This document shows, in pieces, positions 6,330 through 8,829 of a stretch of DNA of 8,829 nt. Position 1 is the stretch's first letter. Every line of letters starts with the position of its first letter. A program made the translations under genes and the position numbers. The notes under the pieces were generated by a model, which worked only from the letters and a program-made list of their open reading frames with translations, ran no database searches and was not told the origin of the DNA. Source of the DNA: Hyphomicrobiaceae bacterium (GTDB lineage Bacteria; Pseudomonadota; Alphaproteobacteria; Rhizobiales; MH13); NCBI GenBank assembly GCA_020442235.1, contig JAGRKQ010000118.1:1-8829 (forward strand), in the 5' to 3' direction.

Positions 6330-7186
6330 ATGGTGCGCGTCGCCCTTGCCCAGATGCGTTCCGGCCGCACGGTGATGGAGAATGTCGAAGCGGTGGAACG
6401 TTTCGCCGAAGAGGCCGCCGGAGCTGGCGCGGCCTATCTCCAGACGCCGGAGATGACGACGCTTCTGGAGCGCTCGCGCACGGCGCTGATCGAGAAGATC
6501 GCCCCTGAAGCGGAGGCCGAGGCGATTGCGCGGCTGCGCGATGCCGCGCGCCGGAACCGCCTCACCCTGCATGTCGGCTCGCTGCCCTTCGCGCTCGATG
6601 CCGGGAAGGTCGCCAACCGCGCTTTCGTCATCGGGCCGGACGGGGCGGTGCTTGCCACTTACGACAAGATCCACCTCTTCGACGTCGATCTCGACAATGG
6701 CGAGGCGAAAGCTGGCGGGAATCGGCGACCTATCAGGGCGGCGAGCGGGCCGTCATGGTCGAGACGGAGGCGTTCTCGCTCGGTCTTTCCGTCTGCTATG
6801 ACCTGCGCTTTGCCGCGCTTTACCGGGCTCTGGCGCAGGGCGGAGCACAGGTTCTGGCCGTGCCGGCCGCCTTCACGCGCCAGACCGGCGAAGCGCACTG
6901 GCATGTCCTGTTGCGCGCTCGCGCCATCGAGACCGGCTCCTTCGTGCTCGCCGCCGCGCAGGGCGGGCGTCACGAGGACGGGCGCGAAACCTATGGCCAT
7001 TCCCTGATCGTCGATCCCTGGGGGCGGGTGCTGGCGGAAAAGACCGACGCCGAACCGGGTCTTCTGATTGCCGACCTGGAGCTTTCCCGTGTGGCCGAAG
7101 CGCGACAGCGTATTCCTGCGTTGCAGCATGACCGGGTTTTCACGCTTGACAGGATTGCCCGCCCGGCGCGACTTGATGGGGCATGA
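6330..7186 (+). pseudogene. Nitrilase-superfamily amidase (Nit1-like), broken by frameshift
   Basis: Nitrilase-superfamily enzymes hydrolyse amide C-N bonds with a Glu-Lys-Cys triad; this branch includes deaminated-glutathione amidase and omega-amidase. From ATG 6330 the frame reads MVRVALAQMRSG with Glu41 in LQTPEM and Lys113 in YDKIHLFDVDLDNGE. After 6704 the family-like sequence moves to another frame at 6707, reading ESWRESATYQGGERAV and then LSVCYDLRF with the nucleophile Cys (codon 6794-6796, conceptual residue 155). The original frame stops at 7005-7007. The junction is a tandem GGCGA duplication at 6699-6708; removing one copy restores one frame of 279-285 residues, normal for the family. 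Otherwise the sequence is undecayed, so the break is recent or a sequencing error. An internal ATG at 6755 would lack Glu and Lys. The true substrate is unknown; grxC next door makes a glutathione-related one attractive. Confidence 0.88.
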
Positions 7187-7668
7187 TCCGCTATCAGCTC
7201 ATTTGTGACGATGGGCATCGCTTCGATGCCTGGTTCCGGTCTTCGGGCGACTGCGACCGTCAACTCGGTGCAGGGCTGGCCGAGTGCCCGCATTGCGGAT
7301 CGCCGGAGATTTCCAAGGCCCTGATGGCGCCGTCGCTGAATGCCCGCGAAGAGACAGTGCGTGAGGTTGTGGCCGCACCCGAAACCGCACGGCCGGAAGG
7401 CGTGCCGGCCAGGGACGCCGTCGTTGCCGGTGAGGCGGCGCGTGAACTTGCGGAGCTGCGCGAGCGGATGCGGGCCCTGCGCGAAGACGTGATGGCCAAG
7501 GCCGAACATGTCGGCACGCGCTTTCCCGAAGAGGCCCGGCGCATTCATTACGGCGAGCGCGAAGCCGCCGGTATCTGGGGCGAGGCCACGCCGGACGAGG
7601 CGCGTTCGCTCGCCGAGGAGGGCATCGCCTTCGCGCCGCTGCCGATCTTTCCCGACGAGCGCAACTGA
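7183..7668 (+). CDS. DUF1178 family protein of unknown function
   Basis: A 161-residue protein recognised by its family wording, with no known activity. The N-terminus MIRYQLICDDGHRFDAWFRS carries C8 and H12, followed by C24 and CPHC (35-38), a likely metal-binding knuckle. The middle (about 52-100) is a variable, charged, probably helical linker. The C-terminus has the conserved blocks FPEEARRIHYGE and GIWGEATPDEARSLAEEGI, ending FAPLPIFPDERN. Its ATG shares ATGA with the stop of the nitrilase reading frame, so translation was probably coupled to that gene; with the frameshift, ribosomes stop 175 bases earlier. It is the last gene of the plus-strand run and converges on ubiG. No membrane segment or signal peptide is seen. 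Confidence 0.9.
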   Translation: MIRYQLICDDGHRFDAWFRSSGDCDRQLGAGLAECPHCGSPEISKALMAPSLNAREETVREVVAAPETARPEGVPARDAVVAGEAARELAELRERMRALREDVMAKAEHVGTRFPEEARRIHYGEREAAGIWGEATPDEARSLAEEGIAFAPLPIFPDERN

Positions 7669-7690
7669 AATCGGATTTGTGCTGGCTGTC

Positions 7691-7720
7691 CGTATTGCCG
7701 GGTCAGACCCGGGAAGGACG
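7691..7720. repeat. Palindromic element between convergent DUF1178 and ubiG ends
   Basis: CCGGGT (7698-7703) and ACCCGG (7707-7712) pair around the loop CAG, and outer GTCC (7689-7692 region) and GGAC (7715-7718) can extend the stem across an internal loop. No T-run follows on either strand, so it is not a classic terminator. The wording TTGCCGGGTCAGACCCGG recalls short dispersed palindromes found between genes in many Hyphomicrobiales genomes. That resemblance is from memory. Confidence 0.4.
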
Positions 7721-7725
7721 GCGTC

Positions 7726-8469
7726 TCAATCGCGTCCCGAGACCAGCATGTAATTGACGTCGGTGTCCGCGCTCGGCTTCCACTGGCCGGTGAGGACGTC
7801 ATAGACGACGCCGGTCATGTCCTGGACGGCCAGGCCGCCGGCATCCAGCGCGGCGACAAGCTCGTCCGGGCGCACCAGCATCTCATAGGTGTGGGTGCCG
7901 ACGGGCAGCCAGCCGAGGATGCGTTCGGCGCCGACGATGGCCATCGCCCAGGCCTTGCGGGTGCGGTTGATGGTGGCGACGAACATCAACCCGCCCGGCT
8001 TCACCATTTGCGCGCAGCGTCCGACATAGGCCGGCATGTCGTTGACGTGCTCCACCACCTCCATGTTGAGCACGACGTCGAAACGTTCGCCGGCATCGGC
8101 CAGCGCCTCGGCGGTGGAGGCACGGAAATCGATGGCAAGGCCCTGCTCTTCGGCATGGACGGAGGCGGTCTTGATGTTCTCCACCGAGGGGTCGACGCTG
8201 ACGAGATCGGCGCCGAGCCGCGCCACCGGTTCTGAAAGAAGCCCGCCGCCGCAGCCGATGTCGAGAAAGCGCAGGCCCTCGAAGGGGCGCATGGCGCGCG
8301 GATCGCGGTCAAAGCGCGTGCAGACATGATCGCGGATGTAGCCAAGCCGCACCGGATTGAACTTGTGCAACACGCCGAACTTGCCCTTCGGGTTCCACCA
8401 TTCGGCGGCGAGGGCGGAAAACCGCGCGACTTCGTCCGGATTGACGCTGGCGGCGCTCGGGTCGCTCAT
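7726..8469 (-). CDS. ubiG: Ubiquinone biosynthesis O-methyltransferase UbiG
   Basis: Carries out both O-methylation steps of ubiquinone synthesis at the membrane face, using S-adenosylmethionine. The 247-residue length fits the family. It opens with the UbiG pattern [20 protein letters not shown] and [15 protein letters not shown] motif I is [14 protein letters not shown] (68-81), motif post-I ends in SVDPS (91-95), and [12 protein letters not shown] (135-146) and [15 protein letters not shown] (156-170) follow. The stretch [18 protein letters not shown] (172-189) is the amphipathic segment through which UbiG contacts membrane. The start at 8469 has AAGGA seven bases upstream; an in-frame ATG 159 bases earlier adds residues unlike UbiG and was rejected. 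It is divergent from lysC, a pairing I recall from other Hyphomicrobiales, and converges with DUF1178. Confidence 0.96.
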   Translation of the reverse strand: MSDPSAASVNPDEVARFSALAAEWWNPKGKFGVLHKFNPVRLGYIRDHVCTRFDRDPRAMRPFEGLRFLDIGCGGGLLSEPVARLGADLVSVDPSVENIKTASVHAEEQGLAIDFRASTAEALADAGERFDVVLNMEVVEHVNDMPAYVGRCAQMVKPGGLMFVATINRTRKAWAMAIVGAERILGWLPVGTHTYEMLVRPDELVAALDAGGLAVQDMTGVVYDVLTGQWKPSADTDVNYMLVSGRD

Positions 8470-8643
8470 GGTCCAGTCCTTTCCTGCTGCGTGTGCGGGC
8501 ACTGTCTCTTCAGCCCGGCTTCCCCTGACTTCGGTCTTTGTGCGGGCAAGGTCAAGCCGCCGATCCCAAGCGGATCGCCCCCATCCGCGGGGCCTCCGTC
8601 CAAAGGGTGCCATTGCGCGCGCGGGCACTTGCCTTTAGGAGAC

Positions 8644-8690
8644 GCGCCACAAGGCGCATGAGCGCCGCAGACGGGTTCAGGAAACGGTAA
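8644..8690 (+). other. lysC leader: alternative hairpins and an 11-codon open frame
   Basis: The sequence GCGCC (8644-8648), ACAA, GGCGC (8653-8657), ATGA, GCGCC (8662-8666) allows two mutually exclusive five-pair hairpins. An ATG inside it (8658-8660) opens a frame coding [10 protein letters not shown] and stopping at 8688-8690, seven bases before the lysC start. AAGG lies three bases before this ATG, which is close. A weak promoter match, TTGCGC (8613-8618), 17 bases, TAGGAG (8636-8641), precedes it. The rest of the 228-base ubiG-lysC gap holds GC-rich hairpins but nothing I can name. The function as a leader is a guess. Confidence 0.25.
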
Positions 8691-8697
8691 GAACGCC

Positions 8698-8829
8698 ATG
8701 GCGCGGCTGGTGATGAAGTTCGGCGGCACTTCGGTTGCGGATCTCGACCGCATCCGCAATGTCGCACGGCATGTGAAGCGCGAGGTCGAACAGGGCAACG
8801 AGGTGGCCGTCGTCGTCTCGGCCATGGCC
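8698..8829 (+). CDS. lysC: Aspartate kinase LysC, N-terminal part (cut by window edge)
   Basis: Phosphorylates aspartate with ATP, the first step to lysine, threonine, methionine and diaminopimelate. The 44 codons present read [20 protein letters not shown] and then [20 protein letters not shown], ending SAMA at the window edge. KFGGTSV (7-13) is the aspartokinase signature for phosphate binding, and VVVSAM is the following beta strand. The regulatory ACT domains, expected beyond about residue 250, are outside the window, so feedback control cannot be judged. The ATG at 8698 has GGTAAG six bases upstream and AGGAAA 13 bases upstream, neither strong. It is divergent from ubiG with a 228-base gap. 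Confidence 0.95.
   Translation, partial: MARLVMKFGGTSVADLDRIRNVARHVKREVEQGNEVAVVVSAMA

Noticed and set aside
8527..8555. TTGACC at 8550-8555 (minus) as the -35 box of ubiG
   Set aside because: At 17 bases the -10 position reads GAAGTC, with no A/T-rich alternative nearby.
8562..8588. Overlapping hairpins (GATCC/GGATC and GCGGAT/ATCCGC) in the ubiG-lysC gap, considered as a riboswitch
   Set aside because: The stems are only five or six pairs, expected by chance in such GC-rich DNA, and no known riboswitch core is visible.

Overview
This window is a GC-rich stretch of ordinary core chromosome. It most likely comes from an alphaproteobacterium of the Hyphomicrobiales (Rhizobiales) type; a Stappia/Pannonibacter-like genus would fit, but that is a guess. 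The order-level call rests on gene content and wording: a DUF1178 protein, a glutaredoxin 3 with a CGYC active site, a BioC/NDUFAF5-type methyltransferase ending in the GWAPHESQQKPL signature, UbiG divergent from aspartate kinase, and secA divergent from a parvulin-type foldase. I see no insertion sequence, phage gene, CRISPR array, rRNA or tRNA.

Layout. (1) 1-284, minus: the first 94 codons of secA, cut by the window edge, with a strong sigma70-type promoter about 110 bases upstream. (2) 514-1413, plus: a secreted SurA/PrsA-like peptidyl-prolyl isomerase, closed by a strong stem-loop with a T-rich tail. (3) 1477-3945, plus: argJ, a GNAT acetyltransferase and a mutT-type Nudix hydrolase, packed with overlapping ends. 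(4) 4024-4206, plus: a lone Flp-type prepilin. (5) 4230-5165, minus: a class I methyltransferase of the BioC/NDUFAF5 type. (6) 5224-7668, plus: comF, grxC, a nitrilase-superfamily amidase gene broken by a frameshift, and a DUF1178 gene. (7) 7726-8469, minus: ubiG. (8) 8698-8829, plus: the start of the aspartate kinase gene lysC.

How the genes relate. secA and the isomerase share a divergent control region, and both serve protein export: SecA drives translocation and the isomerase folds exported proteins. argJ, GNAT and mutT look like one transcription unit joining arginine synthesis to a nucleotide-cleaning enzyme and an acetyltransferase of unknown target. grxC beside a nitrilase-type amidase is suggestive, because members of that amidase family remove deaminated glutathione, but this link is inference. 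ubiG makes ubiquinone; the NDUFAF5-like methyltransferase may also serve respiration.

The most notable points are small-scale. A 5-base tandem duplication (or an equivalent one-base loss) breaks the nitrilase gene between its catalytic Lys and Cys. An 18-base direct repeat fills the gap between the methyltransferase and comF. A terminator-like hairpin sits directly against the argJ ribosome site. A short open frame and alternative hairpins precede lysC. I found no convincing undescribed multi-gene system here.
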